Shown: positions 1 through 10,061 of the stretch, piece by piece
Position numbering within the stretch: position 1 is the stretch's first letter
Layout: each line of letters starts with the position of its first letter
NCBI RefSeq assembly: GCF_003672135.1
Contig: NC_039508.1
Span: forward strand, 7,502,001 to 7,566,000
Length of the DNA: 64,000 bases
From: Ooceraea biroi
Taxonomy: Eukaryota > Arthropoda > Insecta > Hymenoptera > Formicidae
Reading direction: 5' to 3'
Notes under the pieces: generated by a model
What the model saw: only the letters and a program-made list of their open reading frames with translations
Database searches by the model: none
Told to the model about the DNA's origin: nothing
Program-made: the position numbers and the translations under genes

Positions 1-41
1 TCATGTTATATCATGTCATATCATGTCATATCATGTCATAT
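1..41. repeat. 10-bp tandem repeat
   Basis: A 10-base unit, tcatgtcata, is repeated about four times at the left edge, the first copy with one change. It abuts the PLE reading frame directly, so it may mark the 5' truncation point of that element. Confidence 0.85.
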
Positions 42-1245
42 CTTTGTTCACTAATATACCCATAGAGTTAGTATTAAATAGCATTGAGAAAAGATGGCAC
101 TTGATTTCCAATGTTACAAAGTTGAACTTGAATCAGTTTAAATACGCAATTGAAGTGGTGCTCAATTCAACCTGCTTTAAGTTTGATGATATTTATTATG
201 AATAAGTTTTTGGTAGCCCTATGGGTTCTCCACTATCACCGATTTTGGCTGAGTTAGTTTTAGATGATTTAGAAACGTATTGTATTGGGTTGCTTGATTT
301 TAATCTAAAGATATATTTGAGATATGTGGATGATATTTTCGCAATTTTACCTAGGAATAGGATCCAAGATGTTCTTTCTATGCTCAACAAGTATCACTCA
401 CGGTTAAAATTTACTTGCGAAATGGAAAATGATAATCGGATTAATTTCCTTGATACGACGGTTATAAGAGATGGTAACATCTTGATAACTAACTGGTTTA
501 GAAAACCGACTTTTTTTGGGCGTTACATTAATTATCTTTCCAATCATTCTGACAACCACAAAATTAGTGTGATAACAAACCTAGTTGACAGAGCTATTTT
601 ACTTTCCGACCCACGTTTTCATGTCTCCAACATCGAAATTGTTAGGAATATACTGACTAATAATTGTTACCCTTTGACGTTTGTTAACAAACATATTTAC
701 AAAAGAATTGGAAGGATAAAATATGGTAACGATACGGAGAAGGAGCAAGATACAGAGATTAATAAAAATGTTATCATTTTGCCGTATGTTAAGAATTTCA
801 GTGATATTATCAAGTCAATTTGAAACGCTTAGAAATTGATGTGTTTTACAAAGTTAGTAAGAAATTAGATTGCCTGATAAAAAGAGGAAAAGATGCATTG
901 TCGAACACACTTAAGACTGGTGTTGTATATAAATTAAGTTGCAAAGATTGCAATAGTTGTTATGTGGGTCAGACTAAATGACAATTGATTAAAAGAGTTA
1001 AAGAGCATTTGTCGGATATTAATAAACAAGCTAACTCACATTCGGTAGTTAGCCAACATAGGATTTGCAACAATCATGATTTTGATTGGGATGGAGTCGA
1101 CATTTTACATCAAGAGAACCATCGTAGAAAGAGGGAACTAGCGGAGATGTGTTATATTAAATGTTCTAAATACACCATTAATTCATAAAGAGACACTGAT
1201 GATTTGCCTGGTATTTATGATTCTGTTTTTGAGCGCGCGTTGTAA
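23..1245 (+). pseudogene. Penelope-like element: reverse transcriptase + GIY-YIG, broken
   Basis: This is a 5'-truncated Penelope-like retroelement. The N-terminal part shows SLFTNIP, then GSPMGSPLSP and the RT active-site motif YVDDI, followed by FRKPTFFGRY. The C-terminal part is a GIY-YIG nuclease: VVYKLSCKDCNSCYVGQTK, then KEHLSDI, HRRKRELAEM and DTDDLPGIYD. The frame is broken by an in-frame TAA at 203-205 just before FGSPMGSP, a frameshift near 820, a TGA at 979-981 right after the YVGQTK motif, and a TAA at 1186-1188. Translation would otherwise end at 1243-1245. PLE proteins copy their RNA and cut the target with the GIY-YIG domain; this copy cannot make the whole protein. The N-terminal third of a full PLE protein is absent. 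Confidence 0.9.
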
Positions 1246-1470
1246 CTTTTGTATTAAGTTATTTGTTTTGAAGCGGTTTGACTGTGCCTCAGTCCACACG
1301 AGAATGTCATGCTTGTTGGTGGTGTTCTGGCGAAGTGTGCTGTAGGTTTTTAAGTTATTTTCTGCCAATGAATTTTTTGTTTTTGCTCTTACCTTTTAAT
1401 TAATTGTATCTTAGTATTAATTCAGTTGTTAAAATTTTAGAAAATGACTTATACACTATATTGTTAATTA

Positions 1471-1511
1471 CCACTTGAGAAGGACCTCATACTATGATCG
1501 AAACGTAGTGG
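1471..1511 (+). ncRNA. Hammerhead-like motif in PLE 3' tail (copy 1)
   Basis: In the 3' untranslated tail, CCAC pairs with GTGG around TTGAGAAG, then GACC and a loop, then GAAACGTA. This is the hammerhead order: stem I, CUGANGA-like core, stem II, GAAA, a tiny stem III and a GUH triplet. Position 3 is U and position 8 is A instead of C and G. Stem II is weak here. Hammerhead motifs are established in PLEs; activity of this copy is not shown. Confidence 0.5.
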
Positions 1512-2173
1512 ATTGAATTTTGGATGTATTGCCAGATTGGTCGGAATATAGGATTTTTACAATATCTCTTAAAGTTTACTACAGATATCTAAAGTTTATC
1601 AAGATTAGGAAAGAATTCTTTTTCTGTTAATATAACTTATACATACTGATAATTTGTTAATATAACTTATACATACTGATATTCTGGATCCATAGATTTT
1701 CCGAAAGAATTGTCCCACTTTATATTACTTAGTATTTTAACGTAACCCGGACACTGTGATGTAAACTGTAATAATTAATAAATACTAATTATTTTTAAAT
1801 AATAATTTTAAATAAATAAATAAAATAATAGTTTTAAAAATAATAATTACTTTTTAATAAACACTAGTTAATTTCATAGTAGTCTTTATCTCCTCAAGAT
1901 TACAAATCTTTACAAATTCATTTATATCTACTTTACAACTAAATAACTTAATCTAAATCTTATTCTACACTCTATTTCTCGTGTTTATGCGTGTTTATGC
2001 CATAGTTCGCACACATATACCCGAACACGCGCCGTACACACATACTCCCTCTCTGGTTTTCCGCTTCCTATTGCTATATTTTTTGCTCTATTCTTTTTTA
2101 TTATTCTTATATTTTCTTTTTCTTTTTCTGCTCTCTGTTTTTATCCCTCCTCTTCTTCCTCCCTCCTTCTCAT
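1512..2173. other. AT-rich stretch without a gene
   Basis: The only structure seen is a 25-bp direct repeat (ttaatataacttatacatac plus five bases, near 1626 and 1657), AT-rich tracts at 1790-1860, and a pyrimidine-rich run at 2050-2170. The open frame over the pyrimidine run is low complexity and is not called as a gene. Confidence 0.6.
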
Positions 2174-2800
2174 AGCAGTATTGCCAGAAATGGGCCTCTG
2201 CAGCATGCGGTAGTATGTGGTGAGGATGGATTGGGGATGGTTTCGCGATGCACACACGTTGCGTCAGACAGGGCCTACTGTGGAAGATATTTTAACCCGC
2301 TTCCAGATAGGTAGACAAGGACGAAAACGAATAAAAAAGGATTTTAACGAAATGATCAAATGTTATGAGTTTCATAAATTTTGGGTAATGCAAAGTCGTC
2401 GAAAAGGTTCTAATAGGTATGAGATTAGTAAGTGCATTTCTTATCGAGTTCATCGACATATAGAATGGACCGCTGATCGTAGTGAGACCAATTATGTTTA
2501 GAGTGAGAGGCAGAAAACTGGAGACATTTCCGTCTCTTTCTAGTAAAGCCTGAGTGGTTACTGTAAACCGCGGTAGCCAATCAGGCTTTACTAGAAAGAG
2601 ACGGAAGTGTCTCCAGTTGTCTGCCTCTCACTCCAAACATAATTGGTCCTCCAACCACTACGATCAGCGATCCATTCTATATGTCAATGGGCGAATTGAG
2701 TCGAGCGAGAGTGAGACAGAAAGTCACGTGACGAGAGCCATCCCCATATGCTACCGCGTGCTACCAAATGCACGGAATCTGGCATCACTGCACTAAAGGT
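2174..2800. repeat. Imperfect foldback repeat (about 0.6 kb)
   Basis: The two halves are inverted copies. The centre is the strongest: gagagacggaaatgtctcc-type sequence at 2515-2550 mirrors 2585-2625, and the outer parts (attgccag, gcggtag, ggggatgg) mirror gatgccag, gcggtag, ggggatgg read from 2800 inward. A smaller, GC-richer palindrome at 8319-8500 carries the same ggggatgg blocks and gatgcc ends, so this looks like a family of non-autonomous foldback elements. Confidence 0.7.
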
Positions 2801-2845
2801 GCCTTCCCCTACCACTGAAATTCGGCCTCATTACTAGACTTGTAT

Positions 2846-2990
2846 GCAAGTGTCTCTTGGTTTGTCCTATCTACATAGGATTCCTGTATTCTCTAATTCT
2901 AGTTTCCAAGTGCCTCTTGGTTTGTCCTATATATACATAGGATAAACCAAGAGACACTTGGAAACTAGAATTAGAGAACACAGGAATGAC
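2846..2990. repeat. Short inverted/direct repeats at PLE fragment junction
   Basis: The string caagtgtctcttggtttgtc occurs twice (near 2850 and 2910) and then inverted at 2940-2960, where it becomes the PLE coding sequence encoding TKRHLETR. The PLE fragment therefore begins with an inverted partial copy of its own 5' end, a junction type known for PLEs. Confidence 0.65.
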
Positions 2991-3215
2991 ATTAAAAAAC
3001 ATGACAGCAATTTATCTGTTGTTAGTAGACACCGACTCACATATACTCACGAATTTGACTGATCGCATCCTGAAATTTTACATTACGAGAGACATGACAA
3101 AAAGAGAAAGATTGCCGAAATGTTTAGTATCAAGAAACACGCCAATACCGTAAACACGCAGAAGGACACTGACAACTTACCGGGTGTTTACGATTTGATC
3201 ATAGACATCGCTTAG
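2942..3215 (+). pseudogene. PLE GIY-YIG domain fragment
   Basis: Only the C-terminal part of a PLE protein remains. It reads TKRHLETRIREHRNDIKK, SVVSRHRLTYTHEFD, HYERHDKKRKIAEMFSIKK, NTQKDTDNLPGVYD, ending at TAG 3213-3215. A TGA at 3059-3061 replaces the tryptophan seen after EFD/DFD in the other copies of this window (FDW). The first cysteines and YVGQ are missing upstream, where the inverted junction lies. It resembles the copy at 37697-38212 more than the one at 44822-46024. It is a dead 5'-truncated copy followed by its own 3' tail. Confidence 0.85.
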
Positions 3216-3478
3216 TCTTTGTCCGTCTTTGTAACCGTTTGGACTTTGTTCCTGCTTTGTGATAGGGTTACTCATTTGTTTCTTCACTAGTTCCATTTGA
3301 CTATGTATAATGTATATAAGTTTCTTGTGGTTTAGACATATGTAAGTTTTTATTCTTTTTAATTTGATAATTGTTTGACAGGTTTTTTCCTGAATAGTAA
3401 AGTTTGTTACGTTTCTAGACACTTAACACAACGCTGCTACGTTGTTTGAATAATATGTTAAAATCGATGTAAGATTAG

Positions 3479-3518
3479 ACGCTTGAAAAATACCGGAATC
3501 ACGGTCGAAACGTAGCGT
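3479..3518 (+). ncRNA. Hammerhead-like motif in PLE 3' tail (copy 2)
   Basis: ACGC pairs with GCGT around TTGAAAA, a 4-bp stem ACCG/CGGT with loop gaatca, then GAAACGTA. The core has U at position 3 and A at position 8, the same paired change as copy 1. It lies 264 bp after the stop codon of the PLE fragment. Confidence 0.5.
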
Positions 3519-3559
3519 TGTTTCAATAAACGATTGCCAGTTAGTCAATTTAAACCTTT

Positions 3560-4020
3560 GCTTTCATTATCTATTTACTGGCGAAGAAGATTTGACTCTT
3601 TTAAGATAATCTTATTATGAAATATTTAAATGTTAGAATAAATTAATAGAATGTTCAACGCATTTATTATCGGCATATAAATGAAAAGAAGTATCAAAAA
3701 TTGATACTGTAATATCGTATATGATCCAAACTCACGGCATCTTTAGAGCCTGTCACTATTGTGCAATGTACCTTGCCTGAGCGCGCGAACTTTAGACGAT
3801 TCGATTAGTCAACTTTAAATGTTTCTCATTTAAAAATTATTGTAGCCTCAACATTTTGGTATTAGGATATTCGTCTCCAAAAATACCCCAAAATACTCAA
3901 TATTCTTAATCTCTCATTAACCAATATTACACGAGCTTTAGGACACCCTGTATATATTCATCATATACGTATAGAAAAAAACGTGGAATTTTTGATGATA
4001 ATTATATATATATATATATA
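3560..4020. other. Unassigned AT-rich stretch ending in a (TA) run
   Basis: No gene or clear repeat is seen. The segment ends in a TA dinucleotide run that serves as insertion target for the palindrome that follows. Near 3943 the text acaccctgtatata is an MLE-type end with no visible partner. Confidence 0.5.
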
Positions 4021-5012
4021 CAGGGTGTCTGAGACCACCCGTACATGCCGAATATTTTGATAACTGAGCGTGACAGATAAAAATGTTTTAATCAAACGTT
4101 GTAGGGCTTTAACAATTACATGAAATGGTGATACATATTTGACCTTGACAGCAGTTATGCAGGAAGTCTCAAGGTCAACTTTAAAATCTTAAATGGAAAC
4201 TCCCATTTTTTATTATATCATCTTCTTCTACCAATTAATTGGAACAACTTTTGTCTGAAACATGTTTTCTGAAAATGCCTCCATTGACCTTGACATGTAT
4301 TTGAAATAAAAACTACATTTTGAAATAAAAAAGTCTCGCTCTTAACATAATCCAGAACTAACGACGAGGACGTGGCGAGTTTCTAGTTCCATGTTTTTTC
4401 TTAATTTAAAAAATTGTAATGTTTTTAAAATGTTTTCAGTGGTACGGCCAAAAAAACGGAAAAATAATTAATAAACATAGTGATACCAAATACTATGTTA
4501 CACAAACCAATTATGAATACGTAAAAGCATTTAAAAAAAACTGAAATAGCTGTCCCGTATTTGGGACAGCTATTTCAGTTTTTTTTAGTGATACCAAATA
4601 CTATGTTACACAAACCAATTATGAATACGTAAAAGCATTTAAAAAAAACTGAAATAGCTGTCCCGTATTTGGGACAGCTATTTCAGTTTTTTTTAAATGC
4701 TTTTACGTATTCATAATTGGTTTGTGTAACATAGTATTTGGTATCACTATGGAGGCATTTTCAGAAAACATGTTTCAGACAAAAGTTGTTCCAATTAATT
4801 GGTAGAAGAAGATGATATAATAAAAAATGGGAGTTTCCATTTAAGATTTTAAAGTTGACCTTGAGACTTCCTGCATAACTGCTGTCAAGGTCAAATATGT
4901 ATCACCATTTCATGTAATTGTTAAAGCCCTACAACGTTTGATTAAAACATTTTTATCTGTCACGCTCAGTTATCAAAATATTCGGCATGTACGGGTGGTC
5001 TCAGACACCCTG
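4021..5012. mobile_element. Foldback MLE-type element with nested palindromes
   Basis: Arms of 263 bp (4021-4283 and 4750-5012) begin CAGGGTGTCTGAGACCACCC and end with its complement, flanked by TA runs. No transposase is left. Inside, a second palindrome built on agctgtcccgtatttgggac is present twice in direct orientation (near 4545 and 4655) together with its flank (4477-4553, 4587-4663), and the flank is repeated inverted at 4695-4748. This is a non-autonomous MLE-like foldback with internal re-duplication. Confidence 0.85.
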
Positions 5013-5032
5013 TATATATATATATATATACA

Positions 5033-6696
5033 CAGGGTATCCCATGACTGAAGATCCATACATTAAGGGCGTGTTATTGACGTCATTTAGAGTTGAAATT
5101 GTTTAATAACCATATGTCCGCAAATGCATCCTAACAGAACTACAACCATTGAAAGTTGATGTGAATATTTGAAAGGAAAAGAAAAGAGACATTTAATTTA
5201 ACTTGTTTATTTACAAATATATTACAAATTCTGTTCAAAATGATCTCCTGCAGATTCAATACAAAGTTTTGCCCTGTGTAAAAGTGATCTAACAGCTCGC
5301 CTCACCATGCCAGGAGAATTTCTTATTTGTGTTGCCGCATCCATAATTCTGTTCACAACTTCATTCCTATCGCGAGATTGTCGTATTGTCGTTTGTCATA
5401 TGTTTTGTAGAGATTTTTAATTTACATTAAGGTTAGATTTTCTTTTAAAGTTCGTAAAGTGTCGTTTTCAAACGAAGAATACGCCGATATTCATTACGTT
5501 TATGGTTATTGTAATGGAAATGAAAGACAGGCAGCTGTAGAATATGAAAAGCGACTTTCTAATCGCAGAGTGCCAGATAGGCGCGTATTTGCCAGAGTTC
5601 ACCGTTGTCTACGAGAAACCGGATCGTTTCCGAAAAGTATCGCTGAGCATGAACCAGATAACGATCAAGAGGGTATGATATTGGAAATGGTTGAACGCAA
5701 TCCATCTACCAGTGTGCGAAGAATATCTAATCAAACAGATACTACACGAATGAAAGTATGGAGGACGCTACATAAGTTTGGTTTATATCCATTTCATCTC
5801 CAAGGAGTGCAGGCTTTGTTACCAACGGATTTAGATTCACGGATGCAGTTTTGTCATTGGCTTATTGAACATCAGTATCTTTAACAAAAGATATTATTCA
5901 CTGACGAGGCTACTTTCAGTAGAGACGGCATCAATAATACCAGAAATTCACATTGCTGGTCAATTGAAAATCCCCACAAAACATACGATAAACATTTTCA
6001 GCATAAGTTTTCCGTAAACATTTGGTGTGGAATTATTAACAACCAACTTGTTGGACCTTTTGTTTTGGAAGGACCTTTAACAGACGAGATTTATCTCCGC
6101 TTTTTGCAAGAACATCTACCCCTTTTAATGGAGAACATTCCTCTTCGAAACAGAATGCGCAGATGTGGATACAGCACGACGGCGCACCGCCTCATTTTAG
6201 CAGACAAGTAACTGCATTTTTAAATCATTCATATTACAACCGTTGGATTGGAAGAGGTGGTCCAATTTCTTGGCCTCCAAGGTCACCAGACTTAACACCT
6301 CTGGACTACTTCCTTTGGGGGCATATGAAATCAATAGTTTATGCAGAACAATGTCGCAATAGAAATGAACTTGTGAACAGAATTATGGATGCGGCAACAC
6401 AAATAAGAAATTCTCCTGGCATGGTGAGGCGAGCTGTTAGATCACTTTTACACAGGGCAAGACTTTGTATTGAATCTGTAGAAGATCATTTTGAACAGAA
6501 TTTGTAATATATTTGTAAATAAATAAGTTAAATTAAATGTCTTTTTTCTTTTCCTTTCAAATATTCACATCAACTTTCAATGGTTGTAGTTCTGTTAGGA
6601 TGCATTTGCGGATATATGGTTATTAAACAATTTCAACTCTAAATGACGTCAATAACACGCCCTTAATGTATGGATCTTCAGTCATGGGATACCCTG
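5033..6696 (+). mobile_element. DD41D mariner-like element, full length
   Basis: The ends are CAGGGTATCCCATGACTGAA and its complement, in TA-rich flanks. The right-end 350 bp (about 6340-6696), including the last transposase codons, recurs inverted at the left end (5033-5371). The element is therefore partly folded back and has very long TIRs. It carries one degraded transposase gene. Confidence 0.88.
5459..6507 (+). pseudogene. MLE transposase, DD41D type, broken
   Basis: This is a cut-and-paste transposase of the IS630/Tc1/mariner group. The N-terminal helix-turn-helix region begins SFSNEEYADIHYVYGY and continues RRVPDRRVF and NPSTSVRRIS. The catalytic Asp residues are in LFTDEATF, IQHDGAPPHF and SPDLTPLDYFLWG. 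There are 41 residues between the second and third Asp, the spacing described for rosa/Visitor-type MLEs rather than 34 as in classical mariner. The frame starts with GTG (5459) and no good ATG is seen. It is broken by TAA 5882-5884 (one base from CAA) and a one-base shift near 6160, just before MWIQHDGAPPH. About 350 residues in total, close to full length. Confidence 0.87.
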
Positions 6697-6701
6697 TATA
6701 T

Positions 6702-6858
6702 ACCCAGCAAACACAAAGTAACAGTAATATACATGTTAGTTATAATTTCCCACTCATTAATATAAATACAACATAACATACGTGTTATGTAACAATTACA
6801 TTGTTGAGTGGGAAGGATAACTAACATGTATATTACTGTTACTTTGTGTTTGCTAGGT
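6702..6858. repeat. Hairpin MITE
   Basis: The ends are acccagcaaacacaaagtaa and its near complement, with about 70-bp arms and no coding content. It lies 44 bp beyond the donor of the nucleotidyltransferase exon, in its intron. Confidence 0.85.
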
Positions 6859-6902
6859 ATATATGTAATAATAAGACGATAATAATATGACAATAATATT
6901 AC

Positions 6903-7303
6903 CTTCATATCTTCCTGTTTGATTGGTAAATCAATCACCAAATTTATATCATATTCCTCTGGATCTCCGACTCGTGTTTTCTTGTAGTAACTGCCAGCCC
7001 ATACAATTCTTCGATACGTTTTATTAAATAACTTGCTTTGTTGTTGCATTAGTTTTATTAATTTCTCAATGATCTATAACACATGTTATGACATACAGTG
7101 TATTTAACTTTATACTAACACGAGACATGTTTTTTATAATACTATTTTTATAGTATGGACAAGAAGTTTTACAATACCTCGTTTAAATACTGGTTATTAT
7201 TCCTTACATCGTCGGGATCTAAAGTTATAAATTGTCTGTTTAACTTCTTAAATACTGTATCATCAACAAGATATTTGGCAATATCTGTGGGATCCATCAT
7301 CAT
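6903..7303 (-). CDS. cGAS-like receptor / Mab-21 nucleotidyltransferase, exons 1-2
   Basis: Two exons join in phase 0. Exon 1 is 7303-7178 (42 codons, three ATGs in a row, MMMDPTDIAKYLVDD to QYLNE) with donor GAG|GTATTG. Exon 2 is 7073-6903 (57 codons) with acceptor TTATAG| and donor AAG|GTAATA. Exon 2 has the nucleotidyltransferase signature: AGSYYKKTRVGDPEEYDINL, with Gly-Ser of the activation loop at exon residues 27-28 and metal-binding Glu40 and Asp42. This matches the GSYY...EFD pattern of cGAS and insect cGAS-like receptors, which sense nucleic acid in the cytosol and make cyclic dinucleotides. The third acidic residue, the Mab-21 helical half and the stop codon are not found downstream; MITE and MLE insertions occupy the next 1.9 kb. 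The gene may continue beyond the window, or may be a truncated paralogue. Confidence 0.75.
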
Positions 7304-7792
7304 GTACATATAATATACGTTAAATTTTTAGAATCTGAAATTTTATATTAAAATTACATACTATATGTTATTATATTATCATGTTATTATGTTATTATGT
7401 CATCTTTACAATATTCTATTGTGGTACTCGTATTGTGTTTTTGTAAATCAGAAATAGAGTGCAATATGAATAAGATTATTAATTTATCAAATTAAAGAAT
7501 TACGAAACATTTTTATTATAAAATATGTCATACATTTACCTCATAACACTTCTGATCATACTGTTCTAATCTACACTTTTGCTATGTTCAACTACCTTAC
7601 ATATTTCTTTTCTTTGTGCGTTGACCAAAGTTTAATTTTAAGTACGCGCCTAAGTTTAAAGTCAGTACTTAACGTAACGTAACGCGTACGGAAAAAATTG
7701 TGGCCCTAAGCAGCCTTCCAGCTATAAGTCAACACTGTGTAATATTGTGTTACACAGTGTATCATTATGCTCCGTAGCTGGAAAACAGTCTA
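7304..7792. other. Upstream region of the nucleotidyltransferase gene
   Basis: This would contain the promoter of the minus-strand gene. No reliable promoter element is recognised. A 70-bp imperfect hairpin (ttccagctataag to ctccgtagctggaa, 7708-7783) is visible. Confidence 0.4.
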
Positions 7793-7962
7793 AGGTTGGT
7801 ATTCATAATCAGATCTTATATTTAAGACCGTCTTAAGTTTATCTGCAGACGTTGTATAAATCATTTCATTGGCTATGGAGTATCTAAAGATACACTTAAG
7901 ATTCTTAAAACGGTCTATTTAAGACGGTCTTAAATATAAGATTCGACTATGAATACCAACCT
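7793..7962. repeat. Hairpin MITE, AGGTTGGTATTC ends
   Basis: The terminal inverted repeats begin aggttggtattcataatcag and end with the complement; the arms include ttatatttaagaccgtctta. It is flanked by TAA on both sides and has no coding capacity. Confidence 0.88.
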
Positions 7963-7970
7963 AAGAGTAA

Positions 7971-8043
7971 CCATGAATGAGTGAATGAGTGAATGAGTGA
8001 ATGAAGTGAATGAGTGAGTGGGTGAGTGAGATATATATATATA
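7971..8043. repeat. GAATGAGT microsatellite and TA run
   Basis: A tetranucleotide array (gaat/gagt units, about 55 bp) runs into a TA dinucleotide run that hosts the next MLE. Confidence 0.9.
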
Positions 8044-8634
8044 CAGGGTGTTTCCTAAGTAAGTAGACAAACTTAAGGAGGATATTCCTTGGCTTATTTT
8101 AAGAAGAAAAGGTCATATAAACATATGTCCTAAACTGCTTTGTTTTCCAAAAAAAAGTATCTGTCATTGTAAATACGTCTTGCTTGACGAGCGTTTCCAT
8201 TAGCAAGACCGTATACGAAATGCATATCTGCCATTTCGGCGTTTGTGTAATTTACCATAATAAAATTACTAAACTTAATAGGAACTAATAAAGTTTGCGT
8301 CAAAGATAACGTGATAGCAATGATGCCGGATAGCGTGCTTTTGCAGTACGAGTCAACAGCGGTGGGGATGGAACGGGAATGATCTCGCGGCGGCCGCGCG
8401 GCGCAGTCTGAAACGAGTGTTCACTTGCGGCGCCGCGAGACCATCCCCACTCCATCCCCACCGCTGTTGACTCGTACTGCAAAAGCACGCTATCCGAAAA
8501 GTGAACGAAAACAGTGATGTACTTTTTTTGGAAAACAAAGCAGTTTAGGACATATGTTTATATGACCTTTTCTTCTTAAAATAAGCCAAGGAATATCCTC
8601 CTTAAGTTTGTCTACTTACTTAGGAAACACCCTG
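8044..8634 (-). mobile_element. Non-autonomous DD41D-type MLE with nested palindrome
   Basis: The ends are cagggtgtttcctaagtaag and its complement, with TIR arms of about 115 bp. A remnant of the transposase start lies on the minus strand at 8258-8153 (MVNYTNAEMADMHFVYGLAN then GNARQARRIYNDRY), matching the N-terminus of the element at 5459. The rest of the gene is replaced by a GC-rich palindrome at 8319-8500 (arms with agtcaacagcggtggggatg) of the same family as 2174-2800. Confidence 0.85.
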
Positions 8635-8644
8635 TATATATATA

Positions 8645-9744
8645 CAGGGTGTCCCGGGTTTTAACCGACAAACTGCGGGAGCATATTCTACTAGTGGAAA
8701 TAAGAAAAAATTCTTATATCGAGTTTGCTTAGAAATGCTTTATTACAAAGTTATAAACCAATATTGAAAAGAAATATGAGATAAGTAACAACGGAACATA
8801 GTGTAGAATTTGGAAGGTCGAAGATGTTTATGTTACGTGTATTCACATGTATTCATGTTTACTATGTTGAAACGATTCAGTATGATTGTTACTTTCACAA
8901 CAGTAGCTGTTAGATTTCAATCGTCGTGTGAACTAGCAATTACTATCAGAATGCCAAAAGTGTTTTCAAATGAGGAATACACTGATATTCATTTCGTGTA
9001 CGAATTCTGTGACGGAAATGCACGAGCTGCCGTACGAGAGTATCAACGTAGATTTCCTAACAGGAGAGTACCAGATAGTTCTGTGTTTAGTAATACCCAT
9101 TTGCAATTACGTAATTTGGGTTCATTTCGACCTATGAATGAATATGATAATGTTCGTTCAGCTCTAAGACACCGACGACGCTCGGAAAGAATCTTAAATC
9201 TTCACCAAAACAGCTGGATACAGTTAGACGGTTGTCCATCGCACTATGCTAGACAAGTTAGAAACTGGTTAGATGAACATTATGCTCATAGGTGGATTGG
9301 TCGAGGAGGACCGGTTTTCTGGCCTCCAAGATCGCCCGATTTAACGCCTCTTGATTTTTATTTATGGAGAACTTTAAAAAAATAAAGTTTACAGTACAGA
9401 AGTAATCTCGCTTGAAGATTTAAAGCAACGAATTACTAATTCAGTTACTGAGATGCAACAAAATTTTCAGGAATGTCGTACTGTAACAAATTCTGTACTA
9501 CGTCGATGTCTAGCTTGTATCGATGTGCAAGGACAACAGTTTGAAATGCGTCACTAAATCATTGAGTACATAATTTTTATTTTTGTGAAAAAATCCGTTG
9601 TTACTTATCTCATATTTCTTTTCAATATTGGTTTATAACTTTGTAATAAAGCATTTCTAAGCAAACTCGATATAAGAATTTTTTCTTATTTCCACTAGTA
9701 GAATATGCTCCCGCAGTTTGTCGGTTAAAACCCGGGACACCCTG
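8645..9744 (+). mobile_element. DD41D MLE, internally deleted copy A
   Basis: TIRs start cagggtgtcccgggttttaa and end with the complement; TA flanks both ends. The whole terminal 250 bp and more are almost identical to the shorter copy at 52120-52880, so both are recent deletion products of one family. Confidence 0.9.
8951..9557 (+). pseudogene. MLE transposase with internal deletion (copy A)
   Basis: The protein starts MPKVFSNEEYTDIHFVYEFC (ATG at 8951) and keeps the N-terminal DNA-binding part (RRFPNRRVPD). It then jumps over the region holding the first catalytic Asp to WIQLDGCPSHYARQ, IGRGGPVFWPPRSPD and LTPLDFYLW, with 41 residues between the two remaining Asp. A one-base shift at about 9383 precedes the C-terminal part (DLKQRITNSVTEMQ to VQGQQFEMRH, stop 9555-9557). 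A longer open frame upstream of the ATG is TIR sequence read by chance. Without the first Asp it cannot be catalytic. Confidence 0.87.
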
Positions 9745-10061
9745 TATATATGTTATGCAGATATTAATAGGAGTCTTCTTTACAAAAATAAACATCAGGA
9801 AAATAGTTTTGATATATTTATAGTTGATTATGTTTATTTTGATGAAATAGATGAAACCAGCCTAAATAAAAAAATGGATACTGAAATGCTGCGTGAGTCA
9901 GTGTTATTTTCCTATATTTAACTTTCTATATTTAACAGGTTACTCAAGATATAAGGTTATCACTATTTAAAACTGAACGATGTGTCTGGGGATTCAATAT
10001 TTTGTAAATGCTTGTTAATTTCATTCTACAGTTAAAAAGAACCATTGCACAGTTGCACATA
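9745..10061. other. Short unassigned interval
   Basis: An open frame here (9718-9921) begins inside the MLE end and looks like lysine/asparagine-rich chance translation; no domain is recognised. Confidence 0.4.

Noticed and set aside
1981..2175. Open frame of 64 codons, Leu/Phe/Ser-rich, could look like a membrane protein
   Set aside because: It reads a pyrimidine-rich low-complexity run (ttcttttttattattctt...); no start context, splice sites or homology visible.
4477..4748. Repeated palindromic units resembling a CRISPR array
   Set aside because: Only two direct units with no unique spacers, inside a transposon foldback in an insect genome.
6678..6902. Continuation of the nucleotidyltransferase frame beyond exon 2
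   Set aside because: Past the GTAATA donor the residues become Tyr/Ile-rich MITE sequence and lose any family pattern.
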